Positions 34,802 to 44,700 of a DNA stretch of 64,000 nt are shown here, piece by piece. The translations under genes and the position numbers were made by a program. The DNA lies in NCBI RefSeq assembly GCF_003610775.1, contig NZ_RAQO01000013.1, positions 1 through 64,000 of the forward strand, given 5' to 3'. Each line of letters starts with the position of its first letter. The stretch's first letter is position 1. Source of the DNA: Alginatibacterium sediminis (lineage in GTDB: Bacteria > Pseudomonadota > Gammaproteobacteria > Enterobacterales > Celerinatantimonadaceae). The notes beneath the pieces were generated by a model. That model worked only from the letters and a program-made list of their open reading frames with translations, was not told the origin of the DNA and did no database searches.

Positions 34802-35091
34802 CACGCAATCGTTCATGATTATCAAACTAGGATATTTTAATTCTCGAAGAAACATTTCATGTAAACGGGCACCATACTAAGAGATGAATTAACCCACGCC
34901 TATCAGCAGTGCAGGTAAAAGTCCGGTGAAGCAGATTGATCTGGGATCCATGGTTTGATTCTTCAATCCAATATTGTTTGCGCAAACAATATTGGATTAT
35001 CTAGATACAGTCTTGTTGTCTAAAGCACTCTCAACTCAACCTAGGCTCAGTATTTAGCAAGCCTTATGATTAAAGTATAAGGGTCTTAGTT
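34802..35091. other. Intergenic stretch holding a perfect palindrome
   Basis: A 290-bp gap between DUF2057-like copy 3 and the convergent cosR-like gene. It contains the 34-bp palindrome listed separately and a GGTAAAAGTCCGGTGAAG stretch that faintly recalls group II intron domain I. No gene was found. Confidence 0.5.
34965..34998. repeat. Perfect 34-bp palindrome without spacer
   Basis: The left arm (34965-34981) is AATCCAATATTGTTTGC and the right arm (34982-34998) is its exact reverse complement. It lies between convergent genes and has no T-run on either side, so a normal intrinsic terminator is unlikely. It could be a cruciform-forming or dimer-binding site. Confidence 0.85.
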
Positions 35092-35583
35092 CTATACCTG
35101 TAAATCTCTGTTTGGTGGTGCGATATCCAACAATGGCGCAGCATCAATTTCATCCGCCTGCATCATTTGTCCAACCCGCTGCAACGATGACAGAATCTGG
35201 GTTTTTTCCCACTCATCAAGGCTTTCAAATTGTTGAATAAACTGCTCATGCAATAATGGTGGGACTTCCTCTAGAATTGCCGCACCTTGATTAGTCAAGC
35301 GTGCATTTACGATTCTGCGGTCAACGGCACTGCGCACCCTGGCAACATATTCACGCTGTTCTAAGCGATTTAAAATGGTTGTTACTGTGGCCTGACTGAG
35401 AGATACCTGAATAGAGATTCGTTTTACCGTCACATCACCGAGCTCGTCAATCGCCCGAAGTACCATCACTTGCGGAATAGTTAACCCACAAACCTTCATA
35501 ATACGTTTAGATTGCAAATCAGTTGCACGAATAATCCTTCGAAGTGAAATTAAAACTTCTTGCCAATAATCACTTTTATTCAT
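35092..35583 (-). CDS. cosR: MarR-family osmolyte regulator (CosR/EctR-like)
   Basis: A 163-aa MarR-type winged-helix protein. The start MNKSDYWQEVLISLRRIIRA, the helix SLSQATVTTILNRLEQREY and the tail EWEKTQILSSLQRVGQMMQAD resemble CosR of Vibrio and EctR1 of methylotrophs, which repress ectoine and betaine uptake genes at low salt. It is divergent from the betaine transporter, which fits that role. No ectoine genes are in the window, so betaine import is the likely target. Confidence 0.8.
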   Translation of the reverse strand: MNKSDYWQEVLISLRRIIRATDLQSKRIMKVCGLTIPQVMVLRAIDELGDVTVKRISIQVSLSQATVTTILNRLEQREYVARVRSAVDRRIVNARLTNQGAAILEEVPPLLHEQFIQQFESLDEWEKTQILSSLQRVGQMMQADEIDAAPLLDIAPPNRDLQV

Positions 35584-35651
35584 GCTTTAACCTTGTTTTC
35601 AATGCCATTATCGATCAAATCAAATCCTACTTTACACACAATAGTTTGAAG

Positions 35652-35664
35652 TCTAATGATTAGA
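35652..35664. promoter_or_regulatory. 13-bp palindrome between cosR-like and proX
   Basis: TCTAAT-G-ATTAGA is a palindrome around a central base, in the 185-bp divergent region. Its size suits a MarR-family dimer, so it is a candidate CosR-like operator. Confidence 0.35.
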
Positions 35665-35768
35665 GTTGTAACCTAATGCACGAGTAAGTACAAATTTTCT
35701 GCTGTATATAAGTGTAATTGCTTACAATGCGAGCAAGGATCCAAGAATCTCAACAAGGAAGGTAGGAT

Positions 35769-36764
35769 ATGAAAAAACTTTTAGGCGCCGTGTCGCTTTT
35801 AGCTCTTAGCACTGGCGTACAAGCGCAAGACTGTGGTTCTGTAACGATTGCAGATATGAACTGGAGTTCAGCAACATTCCTAGCGTATGTTGACCGATTT
35901 ATTCTTGAGCACGGTTACGACTGTGATGCAGAGATCGTCCCTGGAGACACCATGCCAACCGGTGCTTCTATGATGGAAAAAGGCCAACCTGATATCGCTC
36001 CTGAGTTTTGGACTAACTCTATGCGTGAAGCTCTTGACCGTGGTGTTGCTGAAAAACGCTTACGTTATGCCGGTCAATCATTATCTGACGGCGGCGAAGA
36101 AGGCTTCTGGGTTCCTCAATACATGGTTGACAAAGACCCAAGCCTTGCAACCATCGAAGGTGTAATAAAAAATGCGGCTTTATTTGAGCATCCAGAAGGT
36201 GAAGATGGTTACGCTTTTTACGGCTGCCCAGCTGGCTGGAACTGCCAAATCAGTGGTGAAAACCTGAATAAAGCACTTGGTCTAGATGAAGCTGGCTTTG
36301 TTGTTATCGATCCAGGTTCAAGTGCCGGTCTATCCGGTTCAATTGCAAAAGCATATGAACGTGAAGAAGCTTGGTTTGGTTACTACTGGGCTCCGACTGC
36401 TGTTTTGGGCAAGTACAAAATGGTTAAAGTTGATTTTGGTTCTGGTATTGATGAAGAGCACTTTAAAGCGTGTACCACTCAAGCCGATTGTGCTGATCCA
36501 AAACCGACCATGTACCCTGTTTCAGTCGTTCAAACTGTGACCACGGAAGCCTTCGCAAGCCGCGCGCCAGAAGCGTACGACTACTTGGCTAAACGTTCAT
36601 TCACTAATGCAAACATGAACGAATTGTTAGCATGGATGGAAGACAACCAAGCTGATGGCGAAGTTGCTATGGAGTACTTCATGGTCAACAACCCAGATAC
36701 TTGGAAAGCTTGGTTAGGTGCAGACGCTGCTTCTAAAGTTCAAGCGGCACTCGACTCGCTATAG
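35769..36764 (+). CDS. proX: Betaine/choline ABC transporter, binding protein
   Basis: A 331-aa periplasmic substrate-binding protein of the ProX/OpuAC class. The signal peptide ends VQA-Q near residue 20. The mature part has many Trp/Tyr residues (ADMNWSS, PEFWTNSM, EGFWVPQY) that could form the aromatic cage for quaternary ammonium ligands, and paired cysteines (CPAGWNC, CTTQADC). It precedes proW-proV and faces a CosR-like repressor. Glycine betaine, proline betaine or choline are the likely ligands. Confidence 0.9.
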   Translation: MKKLLGAVSLLALSTGVQAQDCGSVTIADMNWSSATFLAYVDRFILEHGYDCDAEIVPGDTMPTGASMMEKGQPDIAPEFWTNSMREALDRGVAEKRLRYAGQSLSDGGEEGFWVPQYMVDKDPSLATIEGVIKNAALFEHPEGEDGYAFYGCPAGWNCQISGENLNKALGLDEAGFVVIDPGSSAGLSGSIAKAYEREEAWFGYYWAPTAVLGKYKMVKVDFGSGIDEEHFKACTTQADCADPKPTMYPVSVVQTVTTEAFASRAPEAYDYLAKRSFTNANMNELLAWMEDNQADGEVAMEYFMVNNPDTWKAWLGADAASKVQAALDSL

Positions 36765-36771
36765 TCTTTCC

Positions 36772-36792
36772 TAGCAACTAGTTTTGTTGCTA
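36772..36792 (+). terminator. Intercistronic stem-loop 1 after proX
   Basis: TAGCAAC pairs with GTTGCTA across a 7-nt loop, 8 bp after the proX stop. Stems like this after binding-protein genes protect the 3' end and reduce read-through into the permease genes. Confidence 0.45.
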
Positions 36793-36832
36793 AAAGATAT
36801 AAACAAATGCTCTACATTCTGAGCGTTTTCGG

Positions 36833-36855
36833 TAGGGAGGTCTTTGACCTCCCTA
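36833..36855 (+). terminator. Intercistronic stem-loop 2 before proW
   Basis: TAGGGAGGT pairs perfectly with ACCTCCCTA over a 5-nt loop, and a short TTTT follows 6 bases later. It probably attenuates transcription between the abundant binding protein and the membrane components. Confidence 0.6.
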
Positions 36856-36950
36856 AGTCAATTTTGTAAGTTATTATTGATGGCAAAACAGATCGCCAAC
36901 TCACTAGAAAATATTGCAACTTGCTACACGTCAATTGCACAAGGAAGACA

Positions 36951-37847
36951 ATGTCTGACTCATCTTGGTTAACCAAATTCCCACAAATGGAACGCGCCGA
37001 TCTTTTGGCCATTCGAAAAACTCTCGACAATGCTTACCGTGGATTTTCACGCGAATATGGCGAAGCCATCGAAGGTTTTTTTGAACCCCTATTACAGTTT
37101 TTAATTGGCTTTGAAAAACTACTACTCACCACCCCCTGGTGGATCGTTCTACTGACAATGACCGTACTTGTCTATGGCGTTGCCCGTTCTTGGAAACTCT
37201 GCGTCGCTGTCGTTGTATCTATGCTTCTCATCGGCTACTTTGGCATGTGGGAAGATACCATGCGAACCATGAGTATCATCGTCGTATGTACCTTTATTGC
37301 CATCGCTCTAGGTATTCCTATCGGTATTATTATGGCGCGCTCCAATCGCGGCCAACAAATTATTACTCCCATTTTAGATGTGATGCAAACCATGCCTGCA
37401 TTCGTATACCTTATTCCAGTGGTCATGTTGCTCGGTATAGGCCGTATACCTGGTGTAATAGCCGTGGTTATTTACGCTATTCCGCCTGTCATTCGTTTAA
37501 CCAACCTAGGGATAAGGTTAGTCGACAAAGAAGTCATGGAAGCGTCAACAGCCTATGGAGCAAGTCCTTGGCAACGTCTTACCGGCGTTCAACTCCCCTT
37601 GGCAATGCCAACCATAATGGCGGGTATAAACCAAACAATAATGATGGCCCTTTCGATGGTTGTTGTAGCTTCAATGATTGGTGTAAAAGGATTGGGCCAA
37701 CCAGTATTGAAATCCATTACTAACCAATACTTCACCATGGGCTTGCTTAACGGCTTAGCCATTGTTGCACTAGCAATTATTTTCGATAGAGCTTCACAGG
37801 CCTATGCTAAGCGTACCCAACAACATTTAGGGAATAAGCACTCATGA
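36951..37847 (+). CDS. proW: Betaine/choline ABC transporter, permease
   Basis: A 298-aa inner-membrane permease with about six to seven membrane segments and the ABC-importer contact loop EAAxxxG, here EVMEASTAYGASPWQRL. ATG 36951 is chosen because AAGGAAG lies 5 bases upstream; the open frame extends to 36921 with no ribosome site. The N-terminal ~65 residues are cytoplasmic, as in ProW. Its stop overlaps the ATPase gene by 4 bp. Confidence 0.93.
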   Translation: MSDSSWLTKFPQMERADLLAIRKTLDNAYRGFSREYGEAIEGFFEPLLQFLIGFEKLLLTTPWWIVLLTMTVLVYGVARSWKLCVAVVVSMLLIGYFGMWEDTMRTMSIIVVCTFIAIALGIPIGIIMARSNRGQQIITPILDVMQTMPAFVYLIPVVMLLGIGRIPGVIAVVIYAIPPVIRLTNLGIRLVDKEVMEASTAYGASPWQRLTGVQLPLAMPTIMAGINQTIMMALSMVVVASMIGVKGLGQPVLKSITNQYFTMGLLNGLAIVALAIIFDRASQAYAKRTQQHLGNKHS

Positions 37848-39061
37848 GCGACACATTAATTAAAGTTGAGTCCCTATACAAAATTTTTGGGCCAAAACCA
37901 GAGTCAGTTTTCCCTCTCATAGAACAGGGCTTATCTAAAGACGAAATATTGGCTAAAACCAATCATACCGTTGGTCTGAAGGACATAAATCTAGAGATAA
38001 AACGTGGCGAGATATTTGTGATTATGGGTTTGTCCGGCTCAGGAAAATCAACATTAATTCGTCATTTTAATCGACTGATTGACCCTAGCAGTGGTGAAAT
38101 TGAAGTCGATAAAATTTCGGTGATGCAGCTTGAGCCTAAGCCTCTAATGGAGTTCAGACGTCACAAAATGTCGATGGTATTTCAAAACTTTGGCTTGCTC
38201 CCCCATCGTACCGTTGGGCAAAATGTCGCCTATGGTCTTGAGATTCAAGGTTTAAATAAAGCAAAGCGTCAACAGCAAGCACAGCAATGGCTAGAAGCAG
38301 TTGGCTTACTTGGCTATGAAAACCATTACCCTTCGCAACTCAGTGGTGGTCAGCAGCAGCGAATTGGCCTAGCACGAGCGCTTTGTACCGATGCTGAGAT
38401 TTTATTAATGGATGAAGCCTTTTCTGCGCTTGACCCGTTAATTCGAAGTGAGATGCAAGACCAGCTTATTGAGCTTCAAGAAAAACTTCACAAGACAATT
38501 ATCTTTATTACTCACGATTTGGATGAAGCCTTGCGCCTTGGAGATCGAATTGCAATTTTGAAAGATGGTGTGATAGTTCAACAAGGTAAGCCCGACGAAA
38601 TTTTACTTGAACCCGCCGATGACTATGTCGAAGCTTTTGTGAAAGATGTAAACCGCGCTCGAGCACTAACGGTTGCGACGGTCATGCAAGCACCAGCTGC
38701 GCGTATCACAGCAGAAACAATAGCCGGCGCGCTCAAACAAATGAAGCAAATCGACAGTGATTACGGACATTTAGTGAGCGATGATGGTTACCAAGGCGTC
38801 GTAACTAAAGACACTTTGGAACAGGCATTGAAGGACGATGCCAGCAGCCATCTTAACGATCAAATCCAAGATGAGATTCCTAGCGTTATGCCGGATGCTA
38901 TTTTGGAGACGGTGATCCCAGAAACATTAGAAGCGGATTACGCTCTACCAGTGGTAGATGAAGATGGCCACCTACATGGCGAACTATCACGCCGCGATTT
39001 AGCCGAAGTTTTAGGCGAGCAAGACAGTGATAAATCAAGCGAGAAATCAAGCTATCGCTAG
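37844..39061 (+). CDS. proV: Betaine/choline ABC transporter, ATPase with CBS pair
   Basis: A 405-aa ATPase. Walker A GLSGSGKST (62-70), signature LSGGQQQR, Walker B ILLMDEAFSALDP; the C-terminal ~120 residues form two CBS repeats that sense ionic strength in OpuA/ProV homologues. The long N-terminal segment before Walker A, FGPKPESVFPLIEQGLSKDE, is the ProV-type extension. A strong inverted repeat terminator follows 43 bp after the stop. Confidence 0.94.
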   Translation: MSDTLIKVESLYKIFGPKPESVFPLIEQGLSKDEILAKTNHTVGLKDINLEIKRGEIFVIMGLSGSGKSTLIRHFNRLIDPSSGEIEVDKISVMQLEPKPLMEFRRHKMSMVFQNFGLLPHRTVGQNVAYGLEIQGLNKAKRQQQAQQWLEAVGLLGYENHYPSQLSGGQQQRIGLARALCTDAEILLMDEAFSALDPLIRSEMQDQLIELQEKLHKTIIFITHDLDEALRLGDRIAILKDGVIVQQGKPDEILLEPADDYVEAFVKDVNRARALTVATVMQAPAARITAETIAGALKQMKQIDSDYGHLVSDDGYQGVVTKDTLEQALKDDASSHLNDQIQDEIPSVMPDAILETVIPETLEADYALPVVDEDGHLHGELSRRDLAEVLGEQDSDKSSEKSSYR

Positions 39062-39104
39062 AGTCGAAGCTTTGTCTTAAAACTTTCACTTGCAATAATC
39101 AAGT

Positions 39105-39145
39105 AAGGGCCTTATCGTTCATCGTCTATGAACGATAAGGCCCTT
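39105..39145. terminator. Perfect 18-bp stem-loop terminator after proV
   Basis: AAGGGCCTTATCGTTCAT (39105-39122) pairs without mismatch with 39128-39145 over a CGTCT loop, followed by GCTTTT. The long G+C-containing stem plus T-run fits an intrinsic terminator for proXWV. The first ATG of the next gene, arsR, is the first base triplet of the right arm. Confidence 0.8.
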
Positions 39146-39466
39146 GCTTTTATGCACTGCACTTCTTCTATCGATAACATCAGCATCGATACTGAACTCG
39201 AATCTGATATCGCCAATATTGCAAAAGCATTTTCACACCCTGCCCGCGTCCGTATCATTCGAATTTTATCTCAGCTCAATGGCTGTATGACCAGTGACTT
39301 AGTCAATGAGTTAAACCTAGCGCAATCTACGGTATCTGAACATTTACGTATTTTACGTCAAGCAAAACTTGTTATTGCTCAGGTTCAAGCCCCCAAAACT
39401 TGCTACCGCATTAATGCTGAGCAACTGCAAAGGTTCTATCAACAACTTGAGTACACTCAAATTTGA
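39128..39466 (+). CDS. arsR: ArsR-family arsenite-responsive repressor
   Basis: A 112-aa (or 104-aa) winged-helix repressor. AQSTVSEHLRILRQAKLV is the recognition helix. C11, C53 and C92 lie where As(III)-binding thiols occur in different ArsR types; C53 in LNGCMTSDLV and C92 in TCYRIN match ArsR proteins of arsJ loci. ATG 39128 lies in the terminator stem, while ATG 39152 (giving MHCTSSID) lies just past it and may be the true start. It should repress itself plus gapdh and arsJ. Confidence 0.88.
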   Translation: MNDKALAFMHCTSSIDNISIDTELESDIANIAKAFSHPARVRIIRILSQLNGCMTSDLVNELNLAQSTVSEHLRILRQAKLVIAQVQAPKTCYRINAEQLQRFYQQLEYTQI

Positions 39467-39545
39467 TGCGCGTTTAACAATAAAAATCTAGTCCGTTTAT
39501 GAGCAATAAATTGCTGATTAGACTCAACAACTCTCGAGGAATAAC

Positions 39546-40559
39546 ATGACGATTAAAGTAGGTATCAATGGTTTTGGACGCATGGGCCGTTTAAGTTTTC
39601 GGGCAGCTTTTGACTGGCCTGAAATCGAATTTGTAATGATTAACGATCCTGCCGGCGACGCACAAACCCTTGCGCATTTGGTCAATTTCGATTCAGTTCA
39701 TGGACGTTGGAGCCACGAAGCTTCAGCCCAAGATAACACCATACTCGTCGATGGCCATCGGATTGAATGCAGTAGGTATACAGATATTGCTCAGAATGAT
39801 TGGTCACAATGCGACATCGTTATCGAAGCCAGTGGCAAAATGAAAACTAAAGCGCTATTACAAGCCTATTTAGACCAAGGTGTTAAACGGGTGGTCGTCA
39901 CCGCACCAGTAAAGGAAGATGGTATTCTCAATGTGGTGATGGGCGTCAATGACGACCAATACCAACCAGATCTGCATCCCATTGTTACCGCAGCATCGTG
40001 TACCACAAACTGTTTAGCACCTGTAGTTAAGGTCATTCATGAGTCCTTAGGTATCAAGCATGGAAGTATGACCACCATCCACGATATTACTAATACTCAA
40101 ACTATCTTAGATGCTCCCCATAGTGACTTGCGCCGTGCTCGAGCCTGTGGAGCAAGCTTAATCCCAACAACAACAGGTAGTGCAACCGCAATCACCCATA
40201 TATTCCCCGAACTTAAAGGAAAGCTAAATGGCCACGCAGTGCGAGTACCATTGGCAAATGCTTCTTTAACCGATTGCGTTTTTGAAGTTAATCGCGCAAC
40301 TAGTGTTGAAGAAGTAAACCGTATTTTAGAAGATGCCTCTAAAGCGATGCCAACCATTCTGGGCTTTGAAACTCGTCCACTAGTCTCCGTGGACTATCGA
40401 ACCGATCCGCGAAGCTGCATAGTCGATGCGCCATCAACTATGGTTGTAAACAATACGCAGGTGAAAATGTACTTGTGGTACGACAATGAGTGGGGCTATG
40501 CCAACCGGGCTGCAGAGTTAATGCGTAAAGTGGCCGATATGGACAGCAGGGCAGAATAA
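39546..40559 (+). CDS. Arsenate-linked glyceraldehyde-3-phosphate dehydrogenase
   Basis: A 337-aa NAD-dependent GAPDH. The Rossmann motif [10 protein letters not shown] is at 7-16 and the active-site cysteine is C152 (SCTTNC). In arsenic loci such GAPDH accepts arsenate in place of phosphate and forms 1-arseno-3-phosphoglycerate. The downstream arsJ gene begins 3 bp after the stop and exports that product, which identifies this as the arsenic-resistance copy rather than glycolytic GapA. Confidence 0.93.
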   Translation: MTIKVGINGFGRMGRLSFRAAFDWPEIEFVMINDPAGDAQTLAHLVNFDSVHGRWSHEASAQDNTILVDGHRIECSRYTDIAQNDWSQCDIVIEASGKMKTKALLQAYLDQGVKRVVVTAPVKEDGILNVVMGVNDDQYQPDLHPIVTAASCTTNCLAPVVKVIHESLGIKHGSMTTIHDITNTQTILDAPHSDLRRARACGASLIPTTTGSATAITHIFPELKGKLNGHAVRVPLANASLTDCVFEVNRATSVEEVNRILEDASKAMPTILGFETRPLVSVDYRTDPRSCIVDAPSTMVVNNTQVKMYLWYDNEWGYANRAAELMRKVADMDSRAE

Positions 40560-40562
40560 ATC

Positions 40563-41780
40563 ATGTCAAAACTTCCCGAACAGCTAAAACAGTATTTCAT
40601 TATCACCGGCAACTACTGGGCATTTACCCTTACCGATGGTGCGCTGCGAATGTTAGTCGTTTTGCATTTCCATCGTTTGGGCTATAGCCCATTTGAAGTT
40701 GCCATGTTGTTTTTGTTCTATGAAGTGTTCGGGGTAATAACCAACCTGGTCGGAGGATGGTTGGGGGCGCGCATCGGTTTAAACAAAACCATGAACATTG
40801 GCTTAGGGCTACAAATATTAGCCCTGCTGATGTTAATCCCAAACAATCTGTTAAGTTTGGCTTGGGTAATGCTAGCTCAAGCAATTTCTGGAGTCGCCAA
40901 AGACCTCAATAAAATGAGTGCCAAGAGCTCCATTAAAGCCTTAGTAAGTGATAGCCAACAAACGAAGCTCTACAGTATGGTTGCAGCGTTAACCGGCTCA
41001 AAAAACGCGCTAAAAGGTTGCGGCTTTTTCTTGGGAGGAGCGCTGCTAAGCCTTTATGGCTTTCAGACTGCTATCGCTATTATGGCCGTAGCACTCGCAT
41101 TGGTTTGGATTTTCAGTCTATTGTGTCTGAAACAAGATTTGGGTAGAGCCAAGAATAAGCCAAAATTCTCACAAATATTTTCGAAAAGCGGCCCTGTAAA
41201 TACTTTATCCGCTGCACGAATGTTCCTATTTGGCGCTCGCGATGTATGGTTTGTGGTCGCCCTTCCGGTTTATTTAGCCTCAGTATTCGCTTGGGACCAC
41301 TGGAACGTAGGCGGGTTTATCGCATGCTGGGTTATTGCATATGGCTTTGTACAGTCTGTAGCCCCCTACTTCACAGGTAAACGCCAAGGTCGGGTTCCCG
41401 ACGGCAAAAGTGCATTCATCTGGGCCAGTACTTTGGCTTTAATTCCGGCAAGCATAGCACTTGGACTCCATTTCTCTAGCAACCAAGAATCCGTAGTTGT
41501 CATCGGATTACTAATATTTGGTGTTGTTTTTGCCATAAATTCATCATTACATAGCTATCTTATTGTTAGTTATGCCGATGCCGATGGCGTATCTCTTGAT
41601 GTTGGATTTTACTACATGGCTAACGCCATGGGACGCTTAATCGGTACCGTATTATCAGGCTGGGTGTATCAAGTGTATGGCTTTGAAGCTTGCCTATGGA
41701 TCAGTTCTTTGTTTGTCGCTGTTGCCGCTGCTATTTCTATTAAGCTACCCCTTAGGAAGCCGGCTGCTAGGCACAATTAA
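40563..41780 (+). CDS. arsJ: Organoarsenical efflux permease ArsJ
   Basis: A 405-aa major-facilitator protein with about twelve membrane segments. Its N-terminus (LKQYFIITGNYWAFTLTDGA) and the loop GVAKDLNKMSAKSSIK are typical of ArsJ. It exports unstable 1-arseno-3-phosphoglycerate made by the adjacent GAPDH, so arsenate leaves the cell without reduction. The last 4 bp overlap the convergent signalling gene. Confidence 0.93.
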   Translation: MSKLPEQLKQYFIITGNYWAFTLTDGALRMLVVLHFHRLGYSPFEVAMLFLFYEVFGVITNLVGGWLGARIGLNKTMNIGLGLQILALLMLIPNNLLSLAWVMLAQAISGVAKDLNKMSAKSSIKALVSDSQQTKLYSMVAALTGSKNALKGCGFFLGGALLSLYGFQTAIAIMAVALALVWIFSLLCLKQDLGRAKNKPKFSQIFSKSGPVNTLSAARMFLFGARDVWFVVALPVYLASVFAWDHWNVGGFIACWVIAYGFVQSVAPYFTGKRQGRVPDGKSAFIWASTLALIPASIALGLHFSSNQESVVVIGLLIFGVVFAINSSLHSYLIVSYADADGVSLDVGFYYMANAMGRLIGTVLSGWVYQVYGFEACLWISSLFVAVAAAISIKLPLRKPAARHN

Positions 41781-44700
41781 GACTTCCATGCGATATCTGG
41801 ACGCCACTGCTTAACCCAGCTTGGTATGTCCTCGGCTGGCATCGGACGCGCAATTCCATAACCTTGGGCAAGCTCACAGCCTAAGGCTAGCAATTGCGTT
41901 CCATGTTCAATACTTTCAACCCCTTCAGCGGTAACTCGACGATTAAATGCATTCGCAAGGCTAATAACCCCTCTAACTATTGCTTGATCGTCGGCGTCAT
42001 CTAACATATCTCTTACAAAGCTTTGGTCAATTTTCAATAAGCCTACGGGTAGGCGCTTAAGATAAGTTAAAGATGAAAAGCCAGTGCCAAAGTCATCTAA
42101 AGCAAAATTCACCCCGAGTTCAATACAAGCATTCATCGTACTTAATGCTTCAGCTATTTCACCTAAAGCACTAGTCTCTAAAATTTCTAATTGCAATCGA
42201 CTTGGTTTAACTAAGGGGTGTAGAGTTAAAGCTGTAGCCAACTTTTCGACAAACCCTGGTTGTTGCAATTGAAAAGCATCAATATTAACACTCACCGAAA
42301 TGTCTAGATCTTCATGCTGCCATTTAGTCATTTGCTCAAGAGCTGTCTCGATAACCCAGTCACCAATTTCTAAGCTAATCGGGTGATTATCAATAACTGG
42401 AAGAAAATCCGCGGGATACACCAAACCTCGTTCTGGATGCTGCCAACGGATTAAGGCTTCAGCACCAATGACCTCCCCAGTTTTCATATTGACTTGAGGT
42501 TGGAAATACAACACAAACTGACGTTGTAACAGACCTTGTTTAATATGCTCAATGGTTTCACGTTGGGTTTGAATAGACTGGTCTTCATGAACATCAAATA
42601 AGTGATAGCGATTTTTTCCAGTCTGTTTTGCTATATACATCGCCTGATCCGCATGGCGCATGAGTTGGTCTGCATCAACACCATCTTGTGGGTAAATGGT
42701 AACCCCAATACTTGTTGAGACTTGTAACTCTTGTCCGCCAATAACAACCTTGCTTTTTGCCGCACAAAGCAAACGGTCTAAGACCAATGTATAGTCACCC
42801 ATTTGCTCAATATCCGCGAGAACAGCAACAAACTCATCACCGCCAATTCGGGCTAATGTATCCCCATCTCGCAGGCTTTTATTCATCAAATCCGACAAGG
42901 CGATCAACAATTCATCGCCAATCTTATGTCCGTAGTTATCATTGATTATTTTAAAGCCATCTAGATCAAGGTAAGCGACGGCTATCGAACTCCCTCGTCG
43001 CTCACTTTGACTCATGGCATGGTTTAAACGCTCAGCGAGCAACATTCGATTGGGTAAGTTGGTGAGCGCATCATACAGAGCAATATGTTCTAGCTGTTGT
43101 TGGTGGTGTTTCATTGGTGTGATATCGGAAAACAATGCGACATAGTTTTGAGTATTGCCAAAGCTATCCAAAACCGCACTAATTGTAACTAATTCAGCGA
43201 ATAACTCGCCATTTTTACGTTTATTCCAAAGTTCGCCACTCCATTGCTTAAGCTCAATAAGTGAGTTCCACATTTGCTCATACAATTCTTTATCATGTCG
43301 CCCTGAGCGTAAAATTCGAGGATTTTCACCCAGTGCTTCTTCGCGGCTAAAACCGGTTATCGATGTGAATGTTTCGTTCACATCAATGATGTTTCCTTGG
43401 GGATCGGTGATCATAATCCCTTCTCGAGCATGGGTAAAAACGCTCGCTGCTAATTTTAATTGTTCTTCAGTTTTCTTACGCTCTGTAATGTCCAAAAACT
43501 CGATGACCCGCGCGTCTTGCGATTTGTAGACAATATTCTTGCCTTTAATAGCTAACGGAAATTTAGAACCATCTTTTCGTAAGCCCTCCACTTCGTAGCT
43601 TTGCGTATAATCCAAACGCATTTTTTCCAAAACTGTGTCGATATGCTCTGGGGCAATAAGTTCCAAGCCGTCTTTGCCAATAAGCTGGAAATAGCTATAG
43701 CCGGTAATATCAGACAGGCTTGAATTACACTCGAGAATTTTCCCCTTGTCGTGAATTATAATTCCGCCGTAAGTTGCAGCGCTAAGTGCTTTAAATCGTT
43801 CTTCACTTTCGCGCAAGGTCATTTGTGTTGAAGCCATGCGTCGATTAAAACGATGCAAATAGAATATGGTAATACTACCTAAGACAACCAAGGTTAATGC
43901 CGCAATCAGTACCGGTAATACCCATGTTGGTAACCTGCTACTTCGAGGACCATAAATAAAGCCGTCAAGATGATGATCGTCAACCACTAGGCCCGATGTA
44001 ATAAATGTATCCGCCATATGTTGCCATCGTTCTGGATTCATATGACCAATTTGAATAAGGTCAGGAATGATCAGTTTTCGTATTTGTTGTGCTTCAAACT
44101 TCAAATGCTCGCGCGACTTATTCACTTGATAATCATTAATTAGAAGGTCAATGATTTCATCCGGATGATTCATCGCATATGACCAGCCTTTAAGCGTGGC
44201 TCGCAACATCGCTGCAACTCGTTTCGGATTAGCTTTAAGTTCAGTCTCTGAAGTGAACAAAATATCGCTATAGAAATCGACACGATAGCTAACCGGGTCA
44301 ATGATGTTATAGGCGATATTATTTTGTTCTAAATAGTAAGGTTCATTAGTGCTGTAGGCATTAAATGCGTCGACTTTGCCAGTAATGAGATCATCAAGCT
44401 GGTAACTACTAGCAATAATGTCGAGCTGCGAAAGGCTAATTCCTTCATTGATTAACATCGTTAGAAAATCAGCGTCGGCATCTTGATTTGCTAACATGAC
44501 TTTTTTGCCAACTAAGTCATGAACCGACCGAATACCAGAACTTTGAAGCGTGATTAACACTGACGGAGAATGTTGGAATATGGAAGCCATCGCAACGAGA
44601 GGTTGACCGAGCAAGCGTTGATATAGAACCTCACTGTTGCCCTCGGCATAATCTGCTCGACCTGACAGCACTTCATCAACCGGTTGGCGTGAAGGGTCTC

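Noticed and set aside
34905-34945. Possible group II intron or cobalamin-riboswitch fragment
   Set aside because: The GGTAAAAGTCCGGTGAAG stretch recalls both, but no reverse transcriptase, no domain V-like hairpin and no B12 gene is present, so the match is too short to claim.
37139-37723. 194-codon frame within proW
   Set aside because: It is a shifted-frame shadow of a clear ABC permease gene with ordinary membrane segments in the main frame.
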